A stretch of DNA of 64,000 nucleotides from Pseudolabrys sp. (GCA_026125895.1 JAHCKG010000001.1:310001-374000), one strand, 5' to 3'. Numbered from the stretch's first letter, positions 42,271-51,421 are shown. A program made the numbers and translations. The notes: a model not told the origin generated them from the letters alone.

Positions 42271-42512
42271 CGTCTTTTAGTCCTCCCGGCCCGACATGGG
42301 CGTATTGGGAAAAGACAATAGGTATGGGGCTAGTTCAATGTAAGGGTTCACGGCGCCACTGCGCCGCAAAGCCGCAGCCTGTCGGTAACCCCATCCTCGC
42401 CCTTGATTTTACGAGAAGTTTCGGGCGCTCACAGGTTGTTCATCGGACCGTGTAGGAACTCCGCGCGACGCCATTTCGTTTTACGCGGGACACATAGCTC
42501 GGAGCAGGTGCG

Positions 42513-42767
42513 ATGAAATACGTTCTTCCCGTTGCCTTGCTGCTGGCGGCCAGTACCGCCGCGCAGGCCAAACTGACGCCGTTCGACGGCACGCAGGAGC
42601 GCGCGGCGCCCGCGGTGTCGACCCCTGCCGACACCAGCGCGGCGCGCGCATCGGCTGAGCAGCAGTACTTCCAGGCACCGACAGCCGAATCCACGAGTCA
42701 GGCGGGACGTTGCTCGGTCTCGACTTTCGTGTTTTCGAAGATGCGCCTAGCGCAGGCCTGCTACTGA
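42513..42767 (+). CDS. Small secreted hypothetical protein
   Basis: 84 residues with a good signal peptide (KYVLPVALLLAASTAAQA) and a short mature chain rich in A, S, T and Q. It ends with two Cys (RCSVSTF, QACY) that may form a disulfide. GGAGCAGG precedes the ATG. No family recognised. It is convergent with cckA. Confidence 0.6.
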   Translation: MKYVLPVALLLAASTAAQAKLTPFDGTQERAAPAVSTPADTSAARASAEQQYFQAPTAESTSQAGRCSVSTFVFSKMRLAQACY

Positions 42768-42776
42768 CGCGGCTGC

Positions 42777-45404
42777 CTATTCGCCGGACAACGTGCGCTT
42801 CACCTCGGCGACGAGCTGCTTGAGGGTGAAGGGCTTGGCCAGGAAGTTGTACTGCTGATCGCTCGGCAAGTTCTTAGCAAAAGCTTCCTCGGCGTAACCG
42901 GACACGAAGATAAACTTGATGCCCGGATCCTTGGCGCGCAGTTCGCGCAACAAGGTCGGGCCATCCATCTCCGGCATCACCACGTCGGAGACGACGAGGT
43001 CGATGTGGCCCTCGCGGTCGAGCACCTCGATCGCTTCGACACCATTGCCGGCCTCGAGCACAGTGTAGCCGCGCGAGGTGAGGCCGCGAGCGTTAAGCGC
43101 ACGCAACCCCTCCTCGTCTTCAACCAGAAGAATGACTCCCTGCCCGGTCAGATCGGCGTTGGCCTGGCTCGCCGCCTGCTTGGCCATGCTCTCGGCCGCG
43201 GCCTTGGTGGCGTCGAGCGCCGGCGCGATCGACGGCGCGGCAACGGTCGCCGGCTTTTCCTCGACGCCGGGAACGTGACGCGGCAGGAAGATACGGAACG
43301 CAGTGCGGCCCGGCACTGAATCAACATAAACATAGCCGCCGGTCTGCTTGACGATGCCGTACACCGTCGAGAGACCGAGGCCCGTGCCCTTGCCGACTTC
43401 CTTGGTCGAGAAGAACGGCTCGAAAATTTTATCGATGATGTCCTGCGGAATGCCGGTGCCGGTGTCGCTGACTTCGACCAGCACATAGTCGGCCGCCGGC
43501 ATGCCCTTGTGATTGAACCGCGCGCAGTCGGCGGCCGGCACGTTCGACGTCGAGATGCTCAAGGTGCCGCCGTCCGGCATGGCGTCGCGCGCATTGACGG
43601 CGAGATTGACGATCACCTGTTCGAACTGCGACAGGTCGGCCTTCACCGGCCACAGGTCGCGGCCGTGCTTGACCCCGGCGAAGGTTACCTTCTCGCCGAT
43701 CAGGCGCTTGAGCAGCATGCCGAGATCGCCGAGCACCTCGCCGAGATCGAGCACCTGCGGCCGCAGCGTCTGCTTGCGCGAGAAGGCGAGCAACTGCCGC
43801 ACCAGCGCCGCGGCGCGGTTGGCGTTCTGCTTGATCTGGATGATGTCCTGGAACGACGGATCGGTCGGCTTGTGGGCGTTGAGCAGGAAGTCGGTCGCCA
43901 TCATGATGGCCGACAGCACGTTGTTGAAGTCGTGCGCGATGCCGCCGGCGAGCTGCCCGACCGACTCCATCTTCTGCTGCTGATAAACCTTGTTCTCCAG
44001 CGTGCGCTGCGCCGTGGTTTCCAGCGCATAGACGATGGCTGCTTCACCGTCGCCGCCATCCTTGTCCTCGACCGCCGAGACGAAGAAATTGGCCCAGCGC
44101 TCGTTCGAGCCGGCGAGCTGCGCCTCGACCGGCGGAATGTCGCCCTGCCCGCCGGCGGCAAGCTTGATCGCGGCTTCGAGCGCGGAACGGTCGCGTTCGT
44201 TGACCAGCCACAGGATCGAATGGTTGTCGCCGAGCATGCCGTCGAAGGATGTGGCGAAGCGCGCATTGTGGCGGGCGACGCGGCCGGTCTTGTCCACGGT
44301 GGCGATGGCCATCGGCGTGTTCTGGAAGAAGCGCATGAAGCGCACTTCGGCATCGCGCTGCGCGTCCTTGCCGCCGTCCTTGCCGCGATTGAGCACCAGC
44401 GTACGCGACACCCCGGGCGTGCCATCGGCCCCATAGGCGACCTTGTGGAACAGCCGCACCGGCACCGGCCGTCCGCCGCGTGTCTTGAGGTCGAGGTCGA
44501 GCACTTCGGTGCGGACTTCGCCCGGCGCGGCATTGAGCGTGGTCAGCAGCGCGGCGCCCTCGCCGGCCACGATGTCATTGAGCGTGAGCGCGCCGGCGCC
44601 GGCGCCGATCTGCGCCAGGTCCTGATCGAGCCAGGTCGCCAAAGTGGCGTTGAGGTAGACGATGTCGCCCTTGCCATCGACCGAGAAGAAGCCGGCCGGC
44701 GCATGGTCGAGATAGTCGATGGCGTGCTGCAGTTCCTGGAACACGTTCTCATGGCGTTCGCGCTCTCGCGTCACGTCGGCGATCGACCACACCGCGAGCT
44801 TGGCGTCGCGGCGGTTGTCGCCGAGCGGGCGCACGCGCAGGCGCAGCCAGCGCGCGGGCTCTCCGGGCGCGCCGGCGATGCGCACCTCTTCCTGAAGCCG
44901 CCGGCCCTCGCGCGCCGCCTTGAGCAGGCGATAAATCGCCTCGGAGACTTCCGGATCGCCCATGAACACCCGCTCGATCGGCCGCACATCGTCGGGGGAC
45001 GCCGCGCCGGTGAGGTCGAGATAGGTGGCGTTGGCGTAGAAGACGCGGCCGGCCTGATCGGTGACGACGATGCCGTCGAAACCGTAATCGACCACCTGCT
45101 TGATCAGCGGGTTGCTCTGTTCCCGGCTCGACAACCGCATGATGCCGGAGGCGAGCGCGAACAACGCGAAGACGCCGAAAGTGCCGAGCACCGCCAGCAT
45201 GATAAGGATGTAGGTCTCGGCGTGCGACGGCCCGATGTAGATGAGGCCGCCAGCGGCGGCGATCAGCAGCAGCGCGACGACCAGCACCATGCCGACCGAG
45301 CCGGAGCGCGGCGCGCTCTGGCTCTTGTCGAAGGCCTGCCGCTTGCCGCGCCCGTCATTCGGCGCGGACGCCGGCCGCGGGTCGCTCACGTCATCGGATG
45401 CCAT
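42777..45404 (-). CDS. cckA: Cell-cycle hybrid histidine kinase CckA
   Basis: 875 residues. Two membrane helices near the N-terminus (VLVVALLLIAAAGGLIYIG and ILIMLAVLGTFGVFALFALA), a PAS (VDYGFDGIVVTDQAGRVFYAN) and further PAS-like parts, the HisKA box GGIAHDFNNVLSAIM with the phospho-His, HATPase_c (NLAVNARDAMPDGG, DTGTGIP, GKGTGLGLSTVYGIV) and a C-terminal receiver with DVVMPEMDGP. CckA feeds phosphate through ChpT to CtrA, the regulator whose sites occur in the flagellar promoters here. Proximity to flhB is typical of rhizobia. ATG 45404 is used. Confidence 0.95.
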   Translation of the reverse strand: MASDDVSDPRPASAPNDGRGKRQAFDKSQSAPRSGSVGMVLVVALLLIAAAGGLIYIGPSHAETYILIMLAVLGTFGVFALFALASGIMRLSSREQSNPLIKQVVDYGFDGIVVTDQAGRVFYANATYLDLTGAASPDDVRPIERVFMGDPEVSEAIYRLLKAAREGRRLQEEVRIAGAPGEPARWLRLRVRPLGDNRRDAKLAVWSIADVTRERERHENVFQELQHAIDYLDHAPAGFFSVDGKGDIVYLNATLATWLDQDLAQIGAGAGALTLNDIVAGEGAALLTTLNAAPGEVRTEVLDLDLKTRGGRPVPVRLFHKVAYGADGTPGVSRTLVLNRGKDGGKDAQRDAEVRFMRFFQNTPMAIATVDKTGRVARHNARFATSFDGMLGDNHSILWLVNERDRSALEAAIKLAAGGQGDIPPVEAQLAGSNERWANFFVSAVEDKDGGDGEAAIVYALETTAQRTLENKVYQQQKMESVGQLAGGIAHDFNNVLSAIMMATDFLLNAHKPTDPSFQDIIQIKQNANRAAALVRQLLAFSRKQTLRPQVLDLGEVLGDLGMLLKRLIGEKVTFAGVKHGRDLWPVKADLSQFEQVIVNLAVNARDAMPDGGTLSISTSNVPAADCARFNHKGMPAADYVLVEVSDTGTGIPQDIIDKIFEPFFSTKEVGKGTGLGLSTVYGIVKQTGGYVYVDSVPGRTAFRIFLPRHVPGVEEKPATVAAPSIAPALDATKAAAESMAKQAASQANADLTGQGVILLVEDEEGLRALNARGLTSRGYTVLEAGNGVEAIEVLDREGHIDLVVSDVVMPEMDGPTLLRELRAKDPGIKFIFVSGYAEEAFAKNLPSDQQYNFLAKPFTLKQLVAEVKRTLSGE

Positions 45405-45506
45405 GCTCTTCAGTTGCCTTAAGCCGCCCCATCCGCGCAAGGGCCGGATGCCGGAAATCCCTGTTTTTGATGGGCCTTAACCGCGATTTTCACCCCGGCC
45501 GAGCCC

Positions 45507-46577
45507 CTATTGCCTCACGGCACGCCGCAGCTTCATGACATAGCTGATGACCTCGGCCACGGCCTTGTAGTGCTCCGGTGGAATGGCCTGATCGACCTCG
45601 ACTGTCGCATGCAGGGCGCGGGCGAGCGGCGGGTTCTCGACGATCGGCACGTCGTGCTCGGTGGCGATCTTGCGGATCTGCAGCGCCATGGCATCGACGC
45701 CCTTGGCGACGCAGAGCGGCGCGTCCATGCCGCGCTCGTATTGCAGCGCCACGGCGTAGTGCGTCGGGTTGGTGATGATGACCGAGGCCTTCGGCACCGC
45801 CGACGACATGCGCTGCTTGGCGCGCATCGCGCGGATCTGTTTGAGCTTGCCCTTGATGAAGGGATCGCCTTGGGTCTGCTTGATTTCGTCCTTGAGTTCC
45901 TGGAGCGACATTTTCAGTTTGCCGAACCAGCTCCGGTACTGGAAGAAATAATCGGCGCCGGCGACGACGGCGAGCAGCGCCACCACCGCGCCCATCATCT
46001 TGAGCGCCTCGGTCTGCGTGAACGGCAGCAGCGCCGCCGGGTCCATGGTGACCAGGCCCTCCATGCGGTCGCGCTCGGGCCACATCAACGCGGTCATGAC
46101 GGCGCCGAGCACGATCAGCTTGACGATGCCCTTGCCGAGATTGGCCAGTGCCTGCTTCGAGAACAGCCGCTTGATGCCGGCGAGCGGCGAGACTTTCGAC
46201 AGCTTCGGCGTCAGGGCTTCCGTGGACCAGACCAGCCGGTGCTGCACGAGGTTGCCGGCAAGCGCCGCGATCATCAGCAGCAGGAACGGCACGCCGACCG
46301 CCGCCAGCATTTCGACGCCGATTTCCCGGAACAGCAGCGGCAGCGCCGGCCCCTCGACATTGATGTCGTAGGAGTTGGCGATCAGGCCGCGCATCGTCGT
46401 CGTGAGATCCTTACTCATGCCGCCGGAGAACGACAGCAGCACCAGCGTGGCGCCGGCGATGATGAACCAGGTGTTGACCTCCTGGCTCTTGACGACGTTG
46501 CCGCGCTCGTGAGCGTCGTCTAACCGTTTTTGGGAAGGATCTTCTGTTTTATCTTCAAGGTCTGCTTCTTCTGCCAT
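45507..46577 (-). CDS. flhB: Flagellar export apparatus protein FlhB
   Basis: 356 residues. The N-terminus is charged (EDPSQKRLDDAHERGNVVKSQE), with four membrane helices in the middle and a cytoplasmic FlhB-C domain with the self-cleavage site NPTH in ITNPTHYAVALQY. This cleavage switches export specificity from rod/hook to filament. The gene follows fliR by 9 bases and ends the flgB-flgC-fliE-fliQ-fliR-flhB unit. Confidence 0.96.
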   Translation of the reverse strand: MAEEADLEDKTEDPSQKRLDDAHERGNVVKSQEVNTWFIIAGATLVLLSFSGGMSKDLTTTMRGLIANSYDINVEGPALPLLFREIGVEMLAAVGVPFLLLMIAALAGNLVQHRLVWSTEALTPKLSKVSPLAGIKRLFSKQALANLGKGIVKLIVLGAVMTALMWPERDRMEGLVTMDPAALLPFTQTEALKMMGAVVALLAVVAGADYFFQYRSWFGKLKMSLQELKDEIKQTQGDPFIKGKLKQIRAMRAKQRMSSAVPKASVIITNPTHYAVALQYERGMDAPLCVAKGVDAMALQIRKIATEHDVPIVENPPLARALHATVEVDQAIPPEHYKAVAEVISYVMKLRRAVRQ

Positions 46578-46586
46578 GCGCTACCC

Positions 46587-47357
46587 CTATTGGCGCGGCG
46601 CAAGCTGGAGAAGAACGCCCTCGATATAGCCGGTGAACGTGCCCATCATGGCGGCGATCACCAGAGCCAGCAGGAAGAATCCCAGCAGAATCGAGAGCGG
46701 CAGACCGATGAAGAAGACCTGCATCTGCGGCATCAGGCGCGACATCACGCCGAGGCCGAGATTGAAGATCAGTCCGAACACGAGAAACGGCGCCGAAAGC
46801 TGGATGCCGATCTTGAACGACGTGGCGATCACATTGGTGATGTGCTTGGCCACGTCGCCCGAGAGCGGGATCTCGCCCGGCGCGAAGATCACGTAACTGT
46901 CGTTGAGCGCATTGATCACGAGATGGTGCAGGTCGGTGGCGAAGATCATCGCCACGCCGAGCACGGTGAGAAAGTTGCCGACCAGCAGGCCCTGCTGATT
47001 CTGCGTCGGATCGACCGCGGTGACGAAGCCGAGCCCGAGTTGTTGCGCGACCACGGCGCCGGCGACCTGCAGGGCCGAGATCGCCAGCCGCGCCGTCAGG
47101 CCGAGCACGAGACCGACGACGATTTCCTGGAACAGCAGCAACAGGACCGGGCCGAGCGTATCGAGGCTGACCGTATAGGCCTGCTGGTGCAGCGGCATGA
47201 GCACGGCGGTGAGCGCCAGCGCGATCGTCAGCCGCACGCGCGACGGCATATTGCTCTCGCCCAGCCCGGGCATCACCATCATCATGGTGCCGATACGGGC
47301 GAAGGTCAGGAGAAAGGCCGCCGCCAGCGCCGGAAGGAAGGAGATGTTGATCTGCAT
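46587..47357 (-). CDS. fliR: Flagellar export protein FliR
   Basis: 256 residues, six or so membrane helices. Family parts: FLLTFARIGTMMMVMPGLGE at the start, EIVVGLVLGLTARL, DLHHLVINALNDSY and PQMQVFFIGLPLSILLGFF. FliR forms the export gate with FliP, FliQ and FlhB. ATG 47357 is used (INISFLPALAAAFL follows); the longer frame adds an implausible arginine-rich lead. Confidence 0.95.
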   Translation of the reverse strand: MQINISFLPALAAAFLLTFARIGTMMMVMPGLGESNMPSRVRLTIALALTAVLMPLHQQAYTVSLDTLGPVLLLLFQEIVVGLVLGLTARLAISALQVAGAVVAQQLGLGFVTAVDPTQNQQGLLVGNFLTVLGVAMIFATDLHHLVINALNDSYVIFAPGEIPLSGDVAKHITNVIATSFKIGIQLSAPFLVFGLIFNLGLGVMSRLMPQMQVFFIGLPLSILLGFFLLALVIAAMMGTFTGYIEGVLLQLAPRQ

Positions 47358-47414
47358 CGGGCGAGCTCGGGCGGGCCGCAAACTCCGGTCATTCCGGATG
47401 TCGGGGCGCGCGCA

Positions 47415-47678
47415 TCACCCTGTCACGATTCGCGAGGCGATGCGCAGCATTTCCATGTGCAGCTTCTCGGCCATGAAGGGCAAGGCGATCAGCAACGATA
47501 CGAAGATGGCGAGGATCTTCGGTACGAAGGCGAGCGTCATCTCCTGGATCTGCGTCAGCGCCTGCAACAGCGAAATGACGACGCCGACGATCAGGCCGAC
47601 CAGCATCACCGGCGCCGAGACGATGATCAGCGTGTAGATCGCGTCACGCGCGACATCGAGAACTTCGGGACCGGTCAT
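47415..47678 (-). CDS. fliQ: Flagellar export protein FliQ
   Basis: 87 residues with two membrane helices (IYTLIIVSAPVMLVGLIVGVVISLLQA in parts, and VPKILAIFVSLLIALPFM) and the family motif QIQEMTLAFVPK. Part of the FliPQR export gate. ATG 47678 gives the standard FliQ length. Confidence 0.95.
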   Translation of the reverse strand: MTGPEVLDVARDAIYTLIIVSAPVMLVGLIVGVVISLLQALTQIQEMTLAFVPKILAIFVSLLIALPFMAEKLHMEMLRIASRIVTG

Positions 47679-47690
47679 GTGATTCCTCTT

Positions 47691-47793
47691 GTCATCCCCG
47701 CGAAAGCGGGGATCCAGTAAACGCAGGCATCTCTGATGGCCCGCAAATGTCCAACGCACGCGAATACTGGATGCCCGCTTACGCGGGCATGAC
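47691..47793. repeat. REP pair between fliQ and fliE
   Basis: ATCCCCGC-GAAA-GCGGGGAT (47694-47713) and ATGCCCGC-TTAC-GCGGGCAT (47771-47790), linked by the CCAGTA...TACTGG arms, make a BIME-like unit inside the flagellar operon, 120 bases long. Expected to affect transcript stability between fliE and fliQ. Confidence 0.8.
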
Positions 47794-47804
47794 GGCGGCC
47801 TAAA

Positions 47805-48128
47805 TCAAATCGGCATCCGCATGATTTCTTCGTAGGCGGCGATTACCTTGTCGCGCACGGCGACCACGGCGTCGATCGCCACTTCGGTCTCGGCGACCGC
47901 GGTGACGACATCCACCATGTTGCCTTGGCCCTTGACCATGGCCTGCGACTGCACGTCCGACTTGTGCCCGGTCTCCTGGACGGAGCCGATCGCATCCTTG
48001 AGCACCGAGGCGAAGCTGGCGTCGCCTTTCGCCGGACCCGCGCCGATGCCCGGCACCGAGCCGGCATGGTCGGTGGCGAGACGGGCGATGTTGGCGTAGG
48101 CGCCGGCGGCGGAGAGCGGGCTGGCCAT
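47805..48128 (-). CDS. fliE: Flagellar hook-basal body protein FliE
   Basis: 107 residues, the right size. Family end: MVKGQGNMVDVVTAVAETEVAIDAVVAVRDKVIAAYEEIMRMPI is read in parts, with EVAIDAVVAVRDKVI and the terminal EEIMRMPI being typical of FliE. It joins the MS ring to the rod. It follows flgC by 15 bases. Confidence 0.93.
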   Translation of the reverse strand: MASPLSAAGAYANIARLATDHAGSVPGIGAGPAKGDASFASVLKDAIGSVQETGHKSDVQSQAMVKGQGNMVDVVTAVAETEVAIDAVVAVRDKVIAAYEEIMRMPI

Positions 48129-48143
48129 GGTCTGTGGTTCCTA

Positions 48144-48554
48144 TCAGGCCTTGAGGATGTCGAGGGTGCGCTGGATCATGCGGCGCGTCGCGCTGATCAC
48201 GTTGATGTTGGCTTCGTAGGAACGCTGCGCGTCGCGCATGTCGGTCATTTCGACCAGCGAGTTGACGTTCGGATACTTGACGTTGCCGTCGGCATCGGCC
48301 GACGGATTGCCCGGCTCGTATTTGATGCGGAAGTCGCTCTTGTCGTTGGCAACACGGCCGAGCGAGACGACCTTCGCATCGAGCGAGCGGTCGAGTTCGG
48401 TGTTGAAGGTGGCGATCTTGCGCCGGTACGGATCGGCGCCCGGCGACGTCGCGACCGAGTCGGCATTGGCGATGTTTTCGGAAATGACGCGCATGCGGCC
48501 GGCCTGCGCCTTGAGGCCGGAGGCGGCGATCGTCATCGTCTTCAGGAAGTCCAT
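48144..48554 (-). CDS. flgC: Flagellar rod protein FlgC
   Basis: 136 residues. Rod-protein N-terminus FLKTMTIAASGLKAQAGRMRVISENIANADS and C-terminus YPNVNSLVEMTDMRDAQRSYEANINVISATRRMIQRTLDIL (in parts). These end helices polymerise in the rod. Second gene of the operon. Confidence 0.95.
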   Translation of the reverse strand: MDFLKTMTIAASGLKAQAGRMRVISENIANADSVATSPGADPYRRKIATFNTELDRSLDAKVVSLGRVANDKSDFRIKYEPGNPSADADGNVKYPNVNSLVEMTDMRDAQRSYEANINVISATRRMIQRTLDILKA

Positions 48555-48600
48555 CGGTCTTCTCCCTGCTCGCCCTGCGCCTCAGCGCCGGTGCCAGCCG

Positions 48601-49008
48601 CTATCTCTTGCCGAGCGCCACTTTGATGAGACCCAGGCTGCGGCTGTAGAGCGCGGTCGCGGCCTGGTATTCCATCTGGTTGTTGGCGACCTTCATCATC
48701 TCGTCCTCGAGATTGACGGCGTTGCCGGTCGGCCGCACCTCGTAGCCGCCCTTGGTCGTCTCATAGGCGCTGTTGCCGCCCATCGACCCGGTGATGTGCC
48801 CGGGTTCGGTGGCGGCCAGCACCACCTTGTCCACCTGACGTGTCGCCACCCCGACCGAATCCGCGAATTTCGGCGCCACGAGATCGCGGCCCCGGTAATT
48901 AGGTGTGTCGGCATTGGCGACGTTCTGGGCCAGCACCTTCTGGCGCTCCTGGGCCCAGGACATCTTGGTACGCAGCATCGACAGGATCGGAACGTCGGTG
49001 ATGGCCAT
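48601..49008 (-). CDS. flgB: Flagellar rod protein FlgB
   Basis: 135 residues, standard for alphaproteobacterial FlgB: LSMLRTKMSWAQERQKVLAQNVANADTPNYRGRDL at the N-terminus and MMKVANNQMEYQAATALYSRSLGLIKVALGK at the end (in parts). First gene of the unit; the divergent region with candidate CtrA boxes lies just upstream. Confidence 0.95.
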   Translation of the reverse strand: MAITDVPILSMLRTKMSWAQERQKVLAQNVANADTPNYRGRDLVAPKFADSVGVATRQVDKVVLAATEPGHITGSMGGNSAYETTKGGYEVRPTGNAVNLEDEMMKVANNQMEYQAATALYSRSLGLIKVALGKR

Positions 49009-49088
49009 GCCGCCCTCGGTTCGTTAAGGAATCGCCCCGCTTGCTCCGCGACGCGAAGCCAACTAGGCAGACTTTGCCGGGCGTATGG

Positions 49089-49103
49089 TTAATGAAGGGT
49101 AAA
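49089..49103. promoter_or_regulatory. CtrA-like half-conserved box (upstream of flgB)
   Basis: TTAA-TGAAGGG-TAAA, seven bases between near-consensus TTAA halves (second half differs in one base). It lies about 80 bases before flgB on the minus strand. CtrA governs early flagellar genes in this order. Confidence 0.4.
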
Positions 49104-49192
49104 AGCGGGGTTCCGGCCTCCAGAAGAGCGCCCGGTTAACCATGCCGAATGGTTGGAAACGCAAGACCCGATGCCAAGCGGCCGTAAATTTG

Positions 49193-49207
49193 TTAAGATT
49201 TCATTAG
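49193..49207. promoter_or_regulatory. CtrA-like box between flgB and fliO
   Basis: TTAA-GATTTCA-TTAG: the CtrA consensus TTAA-N7-TTAA with one mismatch, 90 bases before fliO. Possibly shared by the divergent operons. Confidence 0.5.
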
Positions 49208-49296
49208 CATTCGGGGCGGCAAATGATGCCGACTTGCGTTAACTATTCATGTGATTCCTGCCCCGGGATCGCGGCTTAACAGTCACGGAGCGCACG

Positions 49297-50403
49297 ATGT
49301 TCGACATTTTCGGCTCGGAAATGCCGCTCCCGGCGAAGTTCTTCATCGCCTTTGCAGCGGTGCTGGCGCTGATTGCCCTGACGGCCTGGCTGGTGCGCAA
49401 GTTCGCCGCCGATCGTCTTGGCGGTGGCAGCGCGCGCGGCCGGCAACCGCGGCTTGCAGTCATCGATGCGGCCACCGTCGATGGCCGTCGCCGCCTCGTT
49501 CTGATCCGCCGCGACAATGTCGAGCATCTGATGATGATCGGCGGGCCGACCGACGTGGTGGTGGAGCAGAATATCGTGCGCGCGGCACCCGCGGCACCGC
49601 GTGCACCCGATGCACCTTCGCGACCGGGCGAACCGGCGCTGCGGCAACAGCCCGCCGTCGATAACGGCTTCCCGCTACAGCCGGTCACCGAGACCGCGCC
49701 CCTGCCGCCGCCGCGGCCGTACCGCGCGCCGGCGACCGAGGAACCGTGGCACGCGCCCGAGCCCGGCGCCCGTCCGCGGCCGGCGTCGTCGGAGAATAGC
49801 CTGAGCGGCCTCGCCGCCGAATTGTCCGGCCGTCTTGCGCCGCCGGAAGCCGCACCGCCGGTCGCGCCCGTCGCACCGCCGGTGACGCGCCAGGAAGCGC
49901 CGCGCATGGCCGCGCCTCAGGTCGCCCCTCCCGCCGCGCCTCAGGTCGCCCCTCCCGCCGCGCCGCAGGCCGAGTTCGAGCCCGGCAGCGCGCCGCAGAC
50001 CGACCACAACCTCGCCGAGATGGCGCAGCAGCTCGAAGCCGCGCTGCGCCGCGCGCCTGCCGCGGAAGGCCGCGCGCCGGTGACCGATCCGCTCGCTGCG
50101 CAGCCGGCGATGCCGATTCCGCCGAAGCCGGTCGAAGTGCCGCGGCGCGACTACAAGCTGCGTGTCGACCCGCGCTTCGAAGGCGCGGTGCCCGACAAAG
50201 CCGAACCCAAGGTCGAGCCGAAACTCGATGCCAAGTTCGACGCCAAGTTCGAGCCGCGCATCGAGCCGACCCTGGCGCCGGCCAAGCCTGACATGCCGCG
50301 CGCCAACGCGACCGCCAAGCCGGCCGCGGCCGGCAAGTCTGTCTATGACAGCCTCGAAGAGGAGATGGCTTCGTTGCTCGGCCGTCCTCCGGGGAAGACT
50401 TGA
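49297..50403 (+). CDS. fliO: Flagellar biosynthesis protein FliO-like, with long Pro/Ala-rich tail
   Basis: 368 residues. The first 100 match FliO: one membrane helix (FFIAFAAVLALIALTAWLVRKF) and the soluble part LAVIDAATVDGRRRLVLIRRDNVEHLMMIGGPTDVVVE (in parts). The rest is low complexity, rich in P, A and E, with a 24-base tandem repeat (49911-49958) encoding APQVAPPA-type units, and later basic/acidic KPEVEPK-like stretches. FliO stabilises FliP. It overlaps fliP by 4 bases. Long tails like this are seen in rhizobial FliO proteins but vary. Confidence 0.85.
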   Translation: MFDIFGSEMPLPAKFFIAFAAVLALIALTAWLVRKFAADRLGGGSARGRQPRLAVIDAATVDGRRRLVLIRRDNVEHLMMIGGPTDVVVEQNIVRAAPAAPRAPDAPSRPGEPALRQQPAVDNGFPLQPVTETAPLPPPRPYRAPATEEPWHAPEPGARPRPASSENSLSGLAAELSGRLAPPEAAPPVAPVAPPVTRQEAPRMAAPQVAPPAAPQVAPPAAPQAEFEPGSAPQTDHNLAEMAQQLEAALRRAPAAEGRAPVTDPLAAQPAMPIPPKPVEVPRRDYKLRVDPRFEGAVPDKAEPKVEPKLDAKFDAKFEPRIEPTLAPAKPDMPRANATAKPAAAGKSVYDSLEEEMASLLGRPPGKT

Positions 50404-51167
50404 TAGCGATTTCCGACCGCCGAGTTCGTCAACTTGTGACGGTGGCGGTTGGAGTAACAGGGTTCCTCCTCATCCTCGCGGCGCCCGCCGCTGCGCAGGA
50501 CGTGAGCATCAATTTCGGCGGCGCGCAGAACAACGGCCTGACCGAGCGCGTCATTCAGATGATCGCGCTGTTGACGGTGCTGTCGCTGGCGCCGTCGATC
50601 CTCGTCATGATGACGTCGTTCACACGCATCGTCGTCGTGCTGTCGCTGCTGCGCACCGCGCTCGGCACCGCGACCGCGCCGCCCAACGCAGTGATCGTGT
50701 CGCTCGCCCTCTTCCTCACCGCTTTCGTCATGGGCCCGACGTTGCAGCAGGCTTATGACACCGCGATCCAGCCGCTGGTCGCCAATCAGATCACCGCCGA
50801 GCAGGCGCTGGAGCGCGGCGCGGTGCCGCTGCGCGCCTTCATGCAGAAGAATGTGCGCGAGAAGGATCTCAAGCTGTTCATCGACATGACCAAGCAACCG
50901 CCGCCGGCGACGCCCGATCAGTTGTCGCTGCGCGTGCTGGTGCCGGCCTTCATGATCTCCGAACTCAAGCGCGCCTTCGAGATCGGCTTCCTGCTGTTCA
51001 TTCCCTTCCTCATCATCGACCTCGTCGTCGCCTCGGTGCTGATGTCGATGGGCATGATGATGCTGCCGCCGGTCGTGGTGTCGCTGCCGTTCAAGCTGAT
51101 CTTCTTCGTGCTGGTGGACGGCTGGAGCCTGGTCGCCGGCTCGCTGATCCAGAGCTACGGAAACTAG
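50400..51167 (+). CDS. fliP: Flagellar export protein FliP
   Basis: 255 residues. Cleavable signal peptide (LVTVAVGVTGFLLILAAPAAAQ), then VIQMIALLTVLSLAPSILVMMTSFTRIVVVLSLLRTALGT (in parts) and the family ending IPFLIIDLVVASVLMSMGMMMLPPVVVSLPFKLIFFVL. Five FliP subunits form the gate core. TTG start at 50400 overlaps the fliO stop. Confidence 0.96.
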   Translation: MIAISDRRVRQLVTVAVGVTGFLLILAAPAAAQDVSINFGGAQNNGLTERVIQMIALLTVLSLAPSILVMMTSFTRIVVVLSLLRTALGTATAPPNAVIVSLALFLTAFVMGPTLQQAYDTAIQPLVANQITAEQALERGAVPLRAFMQKNVREKDLKLFIDMTKQPPPATPDQLSLRVLVPAFMISELKRAFEIGFLLFIPFLIIDLVVASVLMSMGMMMLPPVVVSLPFKLIFFVLVDGWSLVAGSLIQSYGN

Positions 51168-51261
51168 GCCGTGGACTCATAACCACGCAGCCGAAGCCGG
51201 ATGGCCGCGAGCCTAACGAAGGCGAGAAAGCCGGCGGCGCGTTTCTCAAACACTGTTAATG

Positions 51262-51276
51262 GCTCCTTTTAGGAGC
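51262..51276. terminator. Weak hairpin after fliP
   Basis: GCTCC-TTTTA-GGAGC, a 5-bp stem 95 bases after fliP with no T run afterwards. Possible but weak terminator. The 51168-51421 gap holds nothing else convincing; the stretch near 51180-51250 looks like an old IS end. Confidence 0.3.
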
Positions 51277-51421
51277 TTGAATCACGCCGGCATGTCAAAC
51301 TTCAACGTTTGCTTTGCTTCCCAAGATGATGATCGAGCCCGCAATGCCGCCCGATCGCTTAGAGCGCTTCAAAACATGCGGAAGCCCGCCGCCCAGACGA
51401 AGTGACTTGGCGGCGGTGAGA

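Noticed and set aside
43509-45422. Long plus-strand frame opposite cckA
   Set aside because: Antisense shadow of cckA; no domain or ribosome site.
49166-49183. Sigma-54-like TGGCATCGGGTCTTGC on the minus strand before flgB
   Set aside because: The spacing between GG and GC is 11 bases rather than 10, and the -24 element lacks the CAC. Not accepted as a promoter.
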